From: Desulfofundulus luciae
GTDB lineage: Bacteria > Bacillota > Desulfotomaculia > Desulfotomaculales > Desulfovirgulaceae
Direction of reading: 5' to 3'
Assembly (NCBI RefSeq): GCF_030813795.1
Contig: NZ_JAUSUX010000013.1
Location: 1-64,000 of the forward strand
DNA: 64,000 nucleotides
Shown here: piece by piece, positions 27,404 to 37,403 of the stretch
Numbering within the stretch: the stretch's first letter is position 1
How the letters are laid out: each line of letters opens with the position of its first letter
Translations under genes and position numbers: made by a program
The notes under the pieces: generated by a model
The model's input: only the letters and a program-made list of their open reading frames with translations
The model's database searches: none
What the model was told of the DNA's origin: nothing

Positions 27404-28726
27404 TCACTTTTGTACAGCCGCCCTGCTTACCACTTCCGGAGCACAGGTGGTGTCGGGTGCAAACTCATCCACCCCCACTTCACCCAGGGAACCGGCCACC
27501 AAACCGGCATAAGCGGGAATACCGTGTTCGTTAATATCCAGCCCCTCCAACTCCTCGCTGGCCGGTACCCGGATGCCCACGGTCTTTTTCAGGAGATAAA
27601 ACACCAGCCCGGTAGCCGTAAAGGCCCACAGGGAAACTGCCAGCACTCCCAGAGCCTGCACGCCTAAAAGATGCAATCCTCCACCGTAAAAAAGGCCGCC
27701 TTTTTCCGCAAACAGGCCCACCGCCAGCGCACCCCAGGTACCGTTCACACCGTGTACGGCAATGGCCCCCACCGGATCGTCCGCCCGCACCCGGTCAAAA
27801 AAACCCACCGCCAGTACAACCAGCACACCGGCCATACCGCCGATAATCACCGCGCTTGCCGGCGTCACGTAAGCCGTCCCAGCGGTAATGGCGGCCAAAC
27901 CGGCCAGGGCACCGTTCATGGCCATACTGGGATCGGCCTTGCCGTATTTCCACATGGTAAATAACATGCCCGTCGTCCCGCCTGCTGCTGCGGCCAGGTT
28001 GGTGGTGACAGCAATACGGGCAATGTTCAAATCCAGACCGGACAGGGAACTGCCCGGGTTAAAACCAAACCAGCCAAACCAGAGGATAAAGGTGCCCAGA
28101 AAGGCCAGGTGCATGTTATGGGCCGGCAACACATTCACCGTCCCGTCGGGGTTATATTTCCCTTCGCGGGGCCCCAGGAGCAAAACCGCCGCCAGGGCGC
28201 TCCAGCCACCCACGGCATGCACCACGGCCGACCCGGCAAAATCCAGCATACCCAGCTCGCTCAACCAGCCGCCGCCCCACACCCAGTGCCCGGCCACCGG
28301 GTAAATCAACCCCGCAGCCAGGGCGGTAAAAATCAGGTAAGGACCAAACTTCATCCGTTCGGCCACCGCCCCCGAAACAATGGAGGCCATGGCTACGGCA
28401 AAGGCCGCCTGGAACAGCCAGTAGGCATACAGGGGTATACGTAACTGCAGGTGTTCAAATCCCCCACTCAACAAAAATCCGCTGCCACCGAAAAGGCCGC
28501 CTTTATCCAGGCCGTACATGACGGCAAAGCCCAGAACCCAGTAACTGAGCATACCGATGGTGCAGTCGGTGAAAACCTTCATCACAATGTTCATGGAGTT
28601 TTTCGCCCGGATGAAGCCGGCCTCCAAAAAAGCAAATCCCGCCTCCATGAAAAAAACCAGCGCAGCGCACAAAAGTACCCAAACCGTATCCAGGCCTGTA
28701 GCCAGGATGGAAAGATTGACCTCCAT
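27404..28726 (-). CDS. amtB: Ammonium transporter AmtB (copy 2)
   Basis: 440 residues from ATG 28726 (GGGGGAGGG site). Amt family with MEAGFAFLEAGFIRAKNSMNI at the start, LDFAGSAVVHAVGGWSALAAVLLLGPREGK and DDPVGAIAVHGVNGTWGALAVGLFA (pore histidines). It lacks the obvious signal peptide of copy 1. FLEAGFIRAKNS places it closer to the cyanobacterial/proteobacterial Amt1 type, so the two transporters are not recent duplicates. It follows glnK2 by about 200 bases. Confidence 0.95.
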   Translation of the reverse strand: MEVNLSILATGLDTVWVLLCAALVFFMEAGFAFLEAGFIRAKNSMNIVMKVFTDCTIGMLSYWVLGFAVMYGLDKGGLFGGSGFLLSGGFEHLQLRIPLYAYWLFQAAFAVAMASIVSGAVAERMKFGPYLIFTALAAGLIYPVAGHWVWGGGWLSELGMLDFAGSAVVHAVGGWSALAAVLLLGPREGKYNPDGTVNVLPAHNMHLAFLGTFILWFGWFGFNPGSSLSGLDLNIARIAVTTNLAAAAGGTTGMLFTMWKYGKADPSMAMNGALAGLAAITAGTAYVTPASAVIIGGMAGVLVVLAVGFFDRVRADDPVGAIAVHGVNGTWGALAVGLFAEKGGLFYGGGLHLLGVQALGVLAVSLWAFTATGLVFYLLKKTVGIRVPASEELEGLDINEHGIPAYAGLVAGSLGEVGVDEFAPDTTCAPEVVSRAAVQK

Positions 28727-28740
28727 AAAAACCCTCCCCC

Positions 28741-28818
28741 GGAACGGGCACCCTCGCTCAGGCCCGTTCCCTTTTAAAACAAAAGTGCCCCGGGGGATGA
28801 CCCATCCCCACAGAGCAC
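28741..28818 (-). terminator. Two hairpins in the amtB2 leader, one terminator-like
   Basis: Hairpin 1 at 28785-28818: GTGC/GCAC outer and GGGGATG/CATCCCC inner stems, followed on the minus strand by TTTTGTTTTA. Hairpin 2 at 28741-28770: perfect 8-bp GGAACGGG/CCCGTTCC stem ending just before the ribosome site of amtB2. Both left arms carry the repeat GAGCGAKGGTGCYC. The arrangement suggests attenuation or control of ribosome access. Confidence 0.55.
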
Positions 28819-28925
28819 CATCGCTCATAAAATGTCCTTCTGCGGACATATGCAATTTTTGTTTGACCCAGATAAACGCATCAACAAACAGGAGTGGAAA
28901 GCCCTGCTGTTTTTGACGAGGGGGC

Positions 28926-29264
28926 TTATAATGCTTCTTCCCCCTCCTCGCCGGTCCTTATGCGCAGGGCATTTTCCAAGGGGTAGATAAAAATCTTGCC
29001 GTCTCCTATTTCGCCCGTCCGGGCGGCATCAGAAATAATCCGGACCACCTCATCCACCCACCGGTCGGGAACGGCAATTTCTATTTTTACCTTGGGCAGC
29101 AGGTTAATGCTATACTCATGGCCCCGGTAAATGCTCACCCGCCCCCGCTGCAGCCCGCAACCCAGCACCTGGCTGACCGTCATACCGTGAATACCAAAAC
29201 GCCCCAGGGCTTCCTTGACCGCTTCCAGTTTGGCCGGTCGAATGATGGCTTCAATTTTTTTCAC
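28926..29264 (-). CDS. glnK: PII signal-transduction protein GlnK (copy 2)
   Basis: 112 residues from GTG 29264 (GAGGGGG site). An upstream in-frame ATG at 29375 gives an atypical N-terminus that spans a hairpin. It has the T-loop with tyrosine ([18 protein letters not shown]) and the C-signature [24 protein letters not shown]. It is very similar to copy 1. It lies upstream of amtB2, the reverse of the usual amtB-glnK order seen in copy 1. Confidence 0.92.
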   Translation of the reverse strand: MKKIEAIIRPAKLEAVKEALGRFGIHGMTVSQVLGCGLQRGRVSIYRGHEYSINLLPKVKIEIAVPDRWVDEVVRIISDAARTGEIGDGKIFIYPLENALRIRTGEEGEEAL

Positions 29265-29299
29265 CAGCACAATCCCCCTCGATTGGCGCTGCATCACGG

Positions 29300-29340
29300 A
29301 AAAAAGAAAGCCCCAAGACGTGAAAATATCCTGTCCTGGG
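29300..29340 (-). terminator. Terminator-like hairpin in the glnK2 leader
   Basis: CCCAGGAC (29333-29340) pairs with GTCTTGGG (29312-29319), one G-U. GCTTTCTTTTTT follows on the minus strand. It lies only about 35 bases before the glnK2 start and downstream of nothing obvious, since nnr ends at 29409 on the same strand. It may be the terminator of the nnr operon or a glnK2 attenuator. Confidence 0.65.
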
Positions 29341-29408
29341 ACTTCATTGGCCCGGTTGATACAGCATTGTACCATAATTCCGTCATTTATTTTAAACCAA
29401 AAGCGGAT

Positions 29409-31001
29409 TTATGACAAGGGGATCTTCAGGCAATTATTCAGCCGGGTAACGTTACATTCCACCTGCGCTATGGCCGATGGCAGCAGTTCCAGAATATCTC
29501 CCGCCAGCAAGCCCCGCATGCCTTTTTCCCGGGCGGCCATGTCCCCGGCCAGGCCGTGCAGGTATGCCCCCGCCGCTGCCGCCCGGGGGGCACTCATGCC
29601 CTGGGCCAGGAGGCCGGCAATCACGCCGGTGAGGACATCACCGCTGCCTCCAGTGGCCATACCGGGATTACCGGTGGGATTGATGTAAGTACTACCGTCG
29701 GGGCAGGCGACCAGTGTAGCAGCCCCTTTCAGCAGGGCCACCACGCCCCAGGCCGCCGCCGCTTCCTCCGCCACCGCCAGGCGCCGGGAGCTGACCTCTT
29801 CCAGGGGACGTCCCAGCAGGCGGGCCATCTCTCCTTCGTGGGGCGTAACCACCGCGGGCACGGAAATACGGCTCAACAACTGTACATCGCCAGCCAGGGC
29901 GTTCAGGCCATCGGCATCGATGACGCAGGGCACCCGTATCGCCGGCAATAACTCCCGCACCAGGGCCACCGTTTCCAGGTGCCGGGAGAGACCCGGGCCA
30001 ATGGCCAGCACATCGGCCCTTTCCAGCAGGTCCAGAATTTCGCTCCGGGCGCTGCGGGCCACCGTTCCCTCCCGTGTTCCGGGCAGCCCAACCGTCATTA
30101 TTTCCGTCAGCTTTACCGCCACCACATCCTGCAGCTCTGCGGGCACGGCCAGGGTCACCAGCCCCGCCCCGGCCCGGGCGGCACCCAGGGCCGCCAGGCA
30201 GGCCGCGCCGGTCATACCCCGGGAACCGGCCACCACCAGCACCCGGCCGCAGGACCCTTTATGAGCCCAGGCGGGCCGGGGAGGCAGCCATTCCCGGACC
30301 ATTTTTTCCGTGATCAGGTAACGGCCGGGGGTGCCCCCTTCCAGTAAAAAAGAAGGGATGGAAATATCGGCCACATGCAGTTCCCCAACGTGGCTACGCC
30401 CGGGCTCCTGCACCAGGCCCAGCTTGGGCAGGGCAAAGGTTACGGTATGGGTGGCCCGCACACAGGGGCCATGCACCTGCCCGGTGTCGGCCTCCACCCC
30501 GGAGGGTATATCCACGGCCACCACCGGCCTGCCGCTGGCATTGATGGCCTCAATCACTCCTGCCGCCGGCTCCCGGGCCGCGCCTTTAAATCCGGTACCA
30601 AAGATGGCATCTACCACGGCGTGGGCACCTACCAGGAAAAGGCGCACCGCATTCAAGTCCTCGCCCCTGACCACGGGATACACCGGCTGGCCCATCTTCT
30701 TCCAGATAGCTAAATTAACTGCCGCATCTCCGCTAATTTCCTCCGGCTTAGCTAAGAGCAAAACCTTGACCTCCGCCCCGGCGTTAAACAGGTGACGGGC
30801 CACCACCAGTCCGTCTCCCCCGTTATTTCCCTTACCGGCAAACACGGCCACCCGTTTGCCCGCCACTTCACCCAGCACCTGCTGGACGACCCGTACTACC
30901 GCCAGGCCGGCATTTTCCATCAACACCAGCCCTGGTATGCCGTAATCTTCCATGGCAGTGCGGTCCAGCTCGCGCATCTGTCCTCCGGTAACCACCCGCA
31001 T
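29409..31001 (-). CDS. nnr: Bifunctional NAD(P)H-hydrate epimerase / dehydratase
   Basis: 530 residues from ATG 31001 (GAGGTG site). Repairs damaged NAD(P)HX. The N-terminal YjeF_N epimerase domain has MRELDRTAMEDYGIPGLVLMEN, FAGKGNNGGDGLVVARHL and VDAIFGTGFKG. The C-terminal ribokinase-like YjeF_C dehydratase domain has VVAGSRGMTGAACLAALGAARAG, TPHEGEMARLLG and NPTGNPGMATGGSGDVLTGVIAGLLAQG. It overlaps no neighbour, and acpS lies 22 bases upstream; acpS-nnr is a common Firmicute pair. Confidence 0.95.
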   Translation of the reverse strand: MRVVTGGQMRELDRTAMEDYGIPGLVLMENAGLAVVRVVQQVLGEVAGKRVAVFAGKGNNGGDGLVVARHLFNAGAEVKVLLLAKPEEISGDAAVNLAIWKKMGQPVYPVVRGEDLNAVRLFLVGAHAVVDAIFGTGFKGAAREPAAGVIEAINASGRPVVAVDIPSGVEADTGQVHGPCVRATHTVTFALPKLGLVQEPGRSHVGELHVADISIPSFLLEGGTPGRYLITEKMVREWLPPRPAWAHKGSCGRVLVVAGSRGMTGAACLAALGAARAGAGLVTLAVPAELQDVVAVKLTEIMTVGLPGTREGTVARSARSEILDLLERADVLAIGPGLSRHLETVALVRELLPAIRVPCVIDADGLNALAGDVQLLSRISVPAVVTPHEGEMARLLGRPLEEVSSRRLAVAEEAAAAWGVVALLKGAATLVACPDGSTYINPTGNPGMATGGSGDVLTGVIAGLLAQGMSAPRAAAAGAYLHGLAGDMAAREKGMRGLLAGDILELLPSAIAQVECNVTRLNNCLKIPLS

Positions 31002-31023
31002 GGGAAACACCTCGCTCAATCAG

Positions 31024-31425
31024 TTAATCACCAAGGGCCACAGCAAAGGCTACGGCGTACGAACCATCGTGGGAGAGGGTGATAAGAAACTTTTTAATCC
31101 CCCGCTCCCGGGCAAGCAGGGCGGCCCGGCCGTACAACTCCACCCGGGGGACACCTTGCCTGCCGGGAATTACTTCCACGTCCTGCCAGCTACAGCCCGC
31201 AGTCAAGCCGGTGCCCAGGGCCTTTAACACCGCTTCCTTGGCGGCAAAACGGGCTGCATAACAGGGATAGGGATCCCGGCGGGCCGCACAGTACCGGCGC
31301 TCCCGGCCGGTAAAAACCCTGGTTATAAAGCGTTCCCCAAATTTCACTACCGCCTGCCTGATCCTGCCCACGGAAACCAGGTCGGAACCAATGCCGCAGA
31401 TACTGCCTCGCGTATCGCGCTCCAT
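31024..31425 (-). CDS. acpS: Holo-[acyl-carrier-protein] synthase
   Basis: 133 residues. Transfers phosphopantetheine to ACP. Motifs: GIGSDLVSVGRIRQAV at the N-terminus (metal-binding Asp), FAAKEAVLKALGTGL, and ISHDG-type ending ITLSHDGSYAVAFAVAL. Normal length. Start ATG has a GGGAGAG site. Confidence 0.93.
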   Translation of the reverse strand: MERDTRGSICGIGSDLVSVGRIRQAVVKFGERFITRVFTGRERRYCAARRDPYPCYAARFAAKEAVLKALGTGLTAGCSWQDVEVIPGRQGVPRVELYGRAALLARERGIKKFLITLSHDGSYAVAFAVALGD

Positions 31426-31524
31426 TTTTCTCTCCCGTCTGGTTAGAGTTCCCTGAAGTTTTGCCCGGGAAATACCGGTCTTTGCTTCTAAGATAATTCT
31501 CCCTTAAGTTGTGAAACCCTGCCA

Positions 31525-31875
31525 TCAAACCCCTTCGCCGTTGTTTCTGAAGGTTCCCCGGAGCTTAAAGTTCACCCATTCGGGGAAAGGAATCCCCGCC
31601 CGGGCAAAGAACTCGCTTTCTGCTGCCCGCTGGTCATCTTTTTCTTTAAGAAATTCCCGCACCGCCCGCCGGGTAAGGGCGTAAAGCTCCTCATCCACCA
31701 GGCCCTGCTCCATCAGCAAAACGCGCAAGGCGAGATTCTCCTCTTCCATAACCTTTACCCGGCTGAAAAGCTCAATGAACATTAAACGAATAATGTCCTC
31801 ATCCAGGGGGCGCTGCACGTCGCCCAGCAAATTCCAGATCTTTTGATCGCTTAACATATCCCAGACAGCCTGCAT
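31525..31875 (-). CDS. Uncharacterised 116-residue soluble protein
   Basis: Charged, largely helical protein with no membrane segment. The middle (IIRLMFIELFSRVKVMEEENLALRVLLMEQGLVDEELYALTRRAVREFL) looks like a coiled coil, followed by a short Phe/Pro-rich tail. The start is uncertain (ATG 31875, 31887 or 31914). Not recognised. It is encoded upstream of acpS with a gap of about 100 bases. Confidence 0.6.
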   Translation of the reverse strand: MQAVWDMLSDQKIWNLLGDVQRPLDEDIIRLMFIELFSRVKVMEEENLALRVLLMEQGLVDEELYALTRRAVREFLKEKDDQRAAESEFFARAGIPFPEWVNFKLRGTFRNNGEGV

Positions 31876-31989
31876 CAAAATCACCATCCATGCCAGGTTT
31901 CTACTCAAGAACAACTTCCTGCCAGTAGTCCTTCAGCATAGTTTTCACAAAAGGACACTTGTTTATACGCCCCACGACCTGCAGGCAGT

Positions 31990-32029
31990 TGAACAAAAAA
32001 ACGGCACGACCAAGTTAGCCATGCCGTTT
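31990..32029 (-). terminator. Terminator after the LytTR regulator
   Basis: 10-bp stem AAACGGCATG / CGTGCCGTTT (one T-G) between 31999 and 32029, followed by a T-run on the minus strand (plus A-run 31994-32001). Confidence 0.75.
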
Positions 32030-32055
32030 CCTTTGATTGCAGATTCACAGCTCGT

Positions 32056-32844
32056 TCAGAAACCCAAGATCTTGCGCAGCTTTTTCGCCTGGGCCCGGCT
32101 CACCGGCACCTCGCTGTTTTCCTTGTCGTCAACCACCAGGTTGTAAGTGCCGTTGAAGAAGGGCACAATTTCCTTTACCTTGTGGAGGTTTACTATATAG
32201 CAGCGGTGGGTGCGGAAAAACATGTTCGGGTTTAAGCGGGCCTCCAGTTCTTTTAAGGTGAAACGGGTAAAAAACTTATCGGCGTAAGTTTTAATATAAA
32301 TATAATCCTGCTCCGTAAAGGCGTACACAATATCCGACTCGGCGACCAGCACCGTCTTGCCCTGCTTTTCCGCGGGGATGCGGTCGATTTTAAACTGACC
32401 CGCCCCATTACCCCCCCGGACGGCAGGCGTAACCAGACCCTCTTCCAGCGCTGCCGCAGTGTCAGCTGGAGCAACTTCCTGGTATTTTTTCAGCACTTTG
32501 TCCACGGCCTTTTTTAACCGGGCCTGATCTACCGGCTTCAAAAGGTAGTCCACCGCATTGACCTCAAAGGCCCGCACCGCATATTCATCGTAAGCGGTCA
32601 CGAAAATTACCTGCGGTTGCCTGGGCAGTTCCTGGATAACGGCCCCCAGCTCAAGGCCGCTCATCCCGGGCATGGAAATGTCTAAAAAAAGAACCTGGTA
32701 GTCCAGAGCCTTGATCAGAGTCATGGCCTCCTGGGCATTGGTGGCCTCTCCTACAATTTCAATATTATCAAAACTGCTCAAGGCGTAACGCAATTCCTGC
32801 CGGGCCGGATATTCATCATCTACTATGAGCGCCTTTAACTTCAC
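32056..32844 (-). CDS. LytTR-family response regulator
   Basis: 262 residues from GTG 32844 (GGGGAGGGG site). The receiver domain has LIVDDEYPARQEL, phospho-acceptor in LFLDISMPGMSG, and FVTAYDEYAVRAFE. After a variable linker, the LytTR DNA-binding domain contains RTHRCYIVNLHKVKEI. It overlaps the end of the kinase gene by 29 bases, so the two are coupled. It resembles YehT/BtsR/LytR. BtsSR-type systems sense pyruvate in enterics, but the ligand here is not known. Confidence 0.92.
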   Translation of the reverse strand: MKLKALIVDDEYPARQELRYALSSFDNIEIVGEATNAQEAMTLIKALDYQVLFLDISMPGMSGLELGAVIQELPRQPQVIFVTAYDEYAVRAFEVNAVDYLLKPVDQARLKKAVDKVLKKYQEVAPADTAAALEEGLVTPAVRGGNGAGQFKIDRIPAEKQGKTVLVAESDIVYAFTEQDYIYIKTYADKFFTRFTLKELEARLNPNMFFRTHRCYIVNLHKVKEIVPFFNGTYNLVVDDKENSEVPVSRAQAKKLRKILGF

Positions 32845-34147
32845 CCAAGTTCCCCTCCCCTTGCCCCAGTTTGCACAATAAAGGTACCCGCACATAAACC
32901 GATGTTCCGGCATTGGGTGCACTGATAATGCGCAGGCCATAATCTTTGCCAAAAAGGCTCTTTAACCGCTCATGCACATTACTGAGGCCTACACCGTTGC
33001 CCGAACCGACCCCGGGCCGGAGCACTTCGGGCAACCTTTCCTGGGGTATACCCACCCCGTCATCTCTAATCACAATCAGCATATCCTCATCCAACCGCTG
33101 GGCCGTAATTTGCACCGTACCCTGTCCCGGCTTGGGGAGAATCCCGTGTTTAATGGCATTTTCCACTAAAGGCTGGATGGTCAGTACCGGTACCTGGTAG
33201 TCCAGCAGTTCCCGGTCAATATTCCTGACTACCCGCAACTTTTCACGAAAACGGGCCTTTTCCAGAATGAGGTAAGTATTCAGGTATTCAATTTCTTCCC
33301 TCAAGGTATTGAAGTGGCCGTGGCGCTTTAAGGCGTGGCGGAAAAAGGAGGCCAGGCGGATAAGCAGGCGCCGTGCCGTTTCCGGGTTTGTACGGCTGAA
33401 CATAATGATCGTGTTGAGGGTATTGAATAGAAAATGCGGGTTTATCTGGGCATGAAGGGCATCCAGCTCCGCCTTGGTCACCAGCTGGGCCTGCCGGTCC
33501 AGTTCCGCCAGTTCCATCTGCATACCCAGCAACTGGGCCAGACCTTCGGCCAGCTTAACCAGGTTCTGGGGGATTTCCCCCGGCTGCGTCCGGTAAAGCT
33601 TAATGGTTCCCACAATTTCCTCTTTACACTTAAGAGGGGAAATTACCGCCGATTCCAAAGGACAGTGAGGCACGGGACACTGTAGATCCCGGCCGCTACG
33701 GACCACCTTTAGCTCGCCCGTGGCCAGCACCTCCCGGGTGGCGTCGGTCATGATGGCCCCCCCGGGCTGGTGGTGGTCGGACCCGGCACCGATGTAAGCC
33801 AGGACTTTCTCCCGGTCAGTGATGGCCACAGCCGCCACGTCGCTGATTTTTTGAATGATCTCCGCTGTTTTTGCCGCCGTCTCTTCGTTTAACCCCCGGC
33901 GCAAATAGGGCAGTGTTTCGCTGGCAATCTGGAGGGTGGAATCCAGGGGATGCTGTTCGCTCTTTAGGTTAATTATCTTTTGCTGCTGGATATAGTCACT
34001 GACCCAAAAGGCAGCCACGGCATTGACACAGACCATGGCCAGCACCAGCTTCCACGCCAGGGGATCCCATAAAAGCACAAAACCGGTGGCTAAAAAATTG
34101 ATCGGCAACCAGCGGGCAATTACCCCCACGGCCAGTTTCTTCTGCAC
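32816..34147 (-). CDS. LytS-type sensor histidine kinase
   Basis: 443 residues. Two hydrophobic segments lie in the first 55 residues, then a GAF-like domain (about 70-205) holding several cysteines (CPVPHCPL). The His_kinase/LytS core follows, with the phospho-histidine in AQINPHFLFNTLNTIIMF, LVENAIKHG as N box and DDGVGIP as G box. It lacks the 5TM domain of classical LytS. The partner regulator is immediately downstream. The acetyl-CoA synthetase gene lies upstream, suggesting a carbon-metabolite signal, by position only. Confidence 0.9.
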   Translation of the reverse strand: MQKKLAVGVIARWLPINFLATGFVLLWDPLAWKLVLAMVCVNAVAAFWVSDYIQQQKIINLKSEQHPLDSTLQIASETLPYLRRGLNEETAAKTAEIIQKISDVAAVAITDREKVLAYIGAGSDHHQPGGAIMTDATREVLATGELKVVRSGRDLQCPVPHCPLESAVISPLKCKEEIVGTIKLYRTQPGEIPQNLVKLAEGLAQLLGMQMELAELDRQAQLVTKAELDALHAQINPHFLFNTLNTIIMFSRTNPETARRLLIRLASFFRHALKRHGHFNTLREEIEYLNTYLILEKARFREKLRVVRNIDRELLDYQVPVLTIQPLVENAIKHGILPKPGQGTVQITAQRLDEDMLIVIRDDGVGIPQERLPEVLRPGVGSGNGVGLSNVHERLKSLFGKDYGLRIISAPNAGTSVYVRVPLLCKLGQGEGNLGEVKGAHSR

Positions 34148-34267
34148 GACCCTCCCCTCCTTATAACTCTTTTTTAAAAATTCATAACATTCTACACAAA
34201 AATTTTATTAATTGCTTAACTCTATTATATTAATTCAACGTCAAAATGTCTATTCCTTCATACGTAA

Positions 34268-34297
34268 AAAAAAACCGGCCTGCGAGCCGGAAAAAAG
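34268..34297 (-). terminator. Terminator downstream of acs
   Basis: CCGGC (34275-34279) and GCCGG (34286-34290) flanked by A-runs and T-runs on both sides. It would act on leftward transcripts from acs. The rest of 34298-34438 holds GC-rich inverted stretches but no gene. Confidence 0.6.
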
Positions 34298-34438
34298 ACA
34301 GGCACTGCAAATGCCCGCCTTTATTACAAAAAAATAATGGACCCGCCGGACGGCGGGCGGAGGTAATGCCTGTGATTCGAACCGCCCCCGCAGGCGGAAG
34401 CGCTGGCACAACCGCCGCCCGGCAGGCACAAATTGCCT

Positions 34439-36394
34439 CTAGTTTTCCTGTGATTCGTACTGCTCCTTGATTTTAGCCACTACTGCAGGATCAGCCAGGG
34501 TGGTGGTGTCACCCAGCACCCGCCCCTCGGCAATGTCCCGCAGCAGGCGCCGCATGATCTTACCACTGCGGGTCTTGGGCAGTTCAGCGGTGAAGAAAAT
34601 ATCCTCCGGGCGGGCCAGGGCGCCGATCTTCCTGACCACGTGGGCTTTCAATTCTTCAATCAGTTGAGGCGTACCCTGGATTCCTTCCTTCAGGGTAACG
34701 AAGGCACTTACGGCCTGGCCTTTTACCTCGTGGGCCTTACCGATAACGGCAGCCTCGGCCACTGCCGGGTGATCCACCAGGGCGCTCTCAATTTCCATGG
34801 TCCCCAGGCGGTGACCGCTGACGTTAATTACGTCGTCCACCCGGCCCATGATCCAGAAGTAACCGTCCTCATCCCACCTGGCCCCGTCACCGGTAAAGTA
34901 CATATTCTCAAACCGGCTCCAGTACTGAGCCACGTAACGGTCGGGATCGCCGTAAATGGTGCGTAGCATGGCCGGCCAGGGAGACTTGAGGACCAGGTAG
35001 CCGCCACTGCCCAGGGGTACATCCTTGCCTGTATTATCCACCACGGCGGCCTCCACACCGGGGAAGGGTATGGTAGCGGAACCTGGCTTTAAGGTGGTAA
35101 CACCGGGCAGCGGTGAAATCAGAATCATGCCGGTTTCCGTCTGCCACCAGGTGTCCACAATGGGGCAGCGCTCGTTGCCGATGTACTTGTAGTACCACAT
35201 CCACGCCTCGGGGTTAATGGGCTCGCCCACCGTGCCCAAAAGGCGCAGGCTGGAGAGGTCGCGCCTGGCGGGCCACTCGGTACCCCACTTCATGAACGCC
35301 CGGATGGCCGTGGGGGCGGTGTACAGGATGTTGACGCGATACTTTTCCACAATAGCCCAGAAGCGGTCCCTTTCCGGCCAGTCCGGGCTGCCCTCGTACA
35401 TTACCGTGGTACAGCCGTTGGCCAGGGGCCCGTACACGATATAGGAGTGGCCGGTCACCCAGCCGATGTCGGCAGTGCACCAGTAAATGTCATCGTCCTT
35501 AATATCAAAGATCATCCGGTGGGTGGCGGAAACCCCAACCAGGTAGCCGCCGGTGGTGTGCACCACACCCTTGGGCTTGCCGGTGGTGCCGCTGGTATAA
35601 AGGATGTACAACATATCCTCGGCATCCATGTGCTCCGGCTCGCAGCCGATGGGTGCCCTGGCCATCATTTCATGCCACCAGAAATCACGCCCCTGGACAA
35701 TATTAACGTCCTGGCAGGTGCGTTTAACCACGAGCACCTTTTCCACACTGGGGCATTCGGCCAGCGCATCGTCACAGTTCTTCTTTAAGGGTACAATGCC
35801 GCCCCGGCGCCAGCCGCCGTCGGCGGTAATGACCAGCTTGGCCTGGCAGTCGTTAATGCGGTCACGCAAAGACTCGGAGCTGAAACCGCCAAACACAACG
35901 CTGTGGGGAGCACCTATGCGGGCGCAGGCCAGCATGGCAATGGGCAGTTCGGGAATCATCGGCAGGTAAATGGTCACCCGGTCCCCCCGCCGGACCCCCA
36001 ACTCCTTGAGCACATTGGCGCATTTGGTTACTTCCCGGTACAGATCCTGGTAGGTGAGCACCCGGTCGTCCCCGGGTTCCCCTTCCCAGACGATGGCCGC
36101 CTTGGTTCGTCGCCAGGTTTTCAGGTGGCGGTCGATGCAGTTATAGGAAACGTTTAATTTCCCGTTTACAAACCACTTGAAGAAGGGAGCGTTGCTGGTA
36201 TCCAGCACTTTGTCCCACTTCTGGAACCAGTCTATGTTTTCGGCCTGCCTGGCCCAGAAAGCCTCGCGATCTTTCTTTGCCTCTTCATAAAGGGAGGTAT
36301 CTTTCACCAACGCCTCCTCGACAAAATATGCCGGCGGCGGAAATGCCCGCTCTTCCTTTAACAACGCCTCAAGGACCTTATCTTCATTGGCCAT
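34439..36394 (-). CDS. acs: Acetyl-CoA synthetase (AMP-forming)
   Basis: 651 residues, full length. Activates acetate with ATP to acetyl-CoA. Motifs: [20 protein letters not shown] (AMP-binding), [59 protein letters not shown], and [14 protein letters not shown] with the lysine acetylated in Acs proteins. Start ATG has a consensus AAGGAGG site. Apparently monocistronic; roughly 290 bases separate it from the LytS kinase gene. Confidence 0.96.
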   Translation of the reverse strand: MANEDKVLEALLKEERAFPPPAYFVEEALVKDTSLYEEAKKDREAFWARQAENIDWFQKWDKVLDTSNAPFFKWFVNGKLNVSYNCIDRHLKTWRRTKAAIVWEGEPGDDRVLTYQDLYREVTKCANVLKELGVRRGDRVTIYLPMIPELPIAMLACARIGAPHSVVFGGFSSESLRDRINDCQAKLVITADGGWRRGGIVPLKKNCDDALAECPSVEKVLVVKRTCQDVNIVQGRDFWWHEMMARAPIGCEPEHMDAEDMLYILYTSGTTGKPKGVVHTTGGYLVGVSATHRMIFDIKDDDIYWCTADIGWVTGHSYIVYGPLANGCTTVMYEGSPDWPERDRFWAIVEKYRVNILYTAPTAIRAFMKWGTEWPARRDLSSLRLLGTVGEPINPEAWMWYYKYIGNERCPIVDTWWQTETGMILISPLPGVTTLKPGSATIPFPGVEAAVVDNTGKDVPLGSGGYLVLKSPWPAMLRTIYGDPDRYVAQYWSRFENMYFTGDGARWDEDGYFWIMGRVDDVINVSGHRLGTMEIESALVDHPAVAEAAVIGKAHEVKGQAVSAFVTLKEGIQGTPQLIEELKAHVVRKIGALARPEDIFFTAELPKTRSGKIMRRLLRDIAEGRVLGDTTTLADPAVVAKIKEQYESQEN

Positions 36395-36651
36395 AAAAAC
36401 AGGACCTCCTTTTTCTTTTTTATGAAAATGCCAGTTCTCCCCACCTGAACTGAAATCTTCGCATCACCCCCGTCTTGAGCCAGCGCCAATGTGGCCTTCA
36501 CTCTACCTAAGAATTTTACACCACGGCAGGGCGAATTTTAAGAATTTTATGTCCAATTGCCCAAATTATAGCCCCAGCGTGTTTTTAAACAATGTAAATG
36601 GTAAAATGCGAACCCCGGGTGCAGCGTTCACCGTTGGCGGGCAAAAATAAA
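36395..36651. other. Intergenic region upstream of acs
   Basis: No gene is supported. It must hold the leftward acs promoter. No clear sigma-54 or sigma-A element was found by eye. Confidence 0.4.
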
Positions 36652-36681
36652 CACTCTGCCCCGGAACTCCAGGGCAGAGTG
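36643..36681 (-). terminator. Terminator after the TauE / CBS gene group
   Basis: Perfect 10-bp stem: 36652-36661 pairs with 36672-36681 (CACTCTGCCC / GGGCAGAGTG). On the minus strand it is followed by TTTATTTTTG. The 200 bases between it and the CBS gene contain nothing recognisable. Confidence 0.75.
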
Positions 36682-36881
36682 GAAAAATGTTTTTAGCGTG
36701 CCAGTTTCCCAATCAAATGAACAAACATTCACCGTGCTCTTCCATCCGTTCGGCGGCCCATGTTGACAGCAAAAAGCGAGTCTGCCGGCAATGCCCGCCT
36801 GGATGGATGGATGAATGGACGGTGGCGTTAAATCCCCCCAAAAGCCATCTTATTCAAACGGCAGCCGGCAAGCATACATTT

Positions 36882-37379
36882 TCAGGCCATATCCTCCAGG
36901 ATTTCACCGATAAGCCAGAACAGGTCAATGGTCCGCACTACGCCACATAAGTTATCCCCGGCCATTACCGGTACAGAGTTGACCTTCTTCTTCAACATTA
37001 ACAGTGCAGCCTCCCACAAAGCTGCATCCTCATTAATGCAGGCTGTTTCAACAGGGCGCATAACTTCTTTCACTGTGATAAATTGCTTGTTCCAACGTGG
37101 GGGCAGGAAAAAAAGACCCACCGGATCACCTTTCAACAAATCCTCCAGGAGGGCCTGGAGCTGCAGGGCCCTTAACAACCCCCGCAGGGTAAGGATACCA
37201 ACGGCGCGTTCCCGGCTATTGTAAACCAGTGCCGATTGAAAGCCAATCCACGTGCCATCTTTACGGCAGAAGTAATCCCGGAATAATCTAAAGGCCGAAA
37301 CTACGTCCGCATCTTCGCGCAGTGCCGGGAATTCTTCGGCCGGAACCATAATTTCCCGCACCTTCAGCCGCAGGGGCAT
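36882..37379 (-). CDS. CBS-domain pair protein
   Basis: 165 residues with two CBS motifs: VREIMVPAEEFPALREDADVVSAF with VGILTLRGLLRAL, and VKEVMRPVETACINEDAALWEAA with LCGVVRTIDLFWLI. Stand-alone CBS pairs bind adenine nucleotides and often modulate transporters or enzymes. It is clearly related to the CBS protein at 40393-40902 (same length, same VVRT(I/V)D ending), so the two flank the TauE exporter segment. A GGGAGG site precedes the ATG. Confidence 0.9.
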   Translation of the reverse strand: MPLRLKVREIMVPAEEFPALREDADVVSAFRLFRDYFCRKDGTWIGFQSALVYNSRERAVGILTLRGLLRALQLQALLEDLLKGDPVGLFFLPPRWNKQFITVKEVMRPVETACINEDAALWEAALLMLKKKVNSVPVMAGDNLCGVVRTIDLFWLIGEILEDMA

Positions 37380-37403
37380 GGGACCTGCACACCTCCCCCA
37401 GGG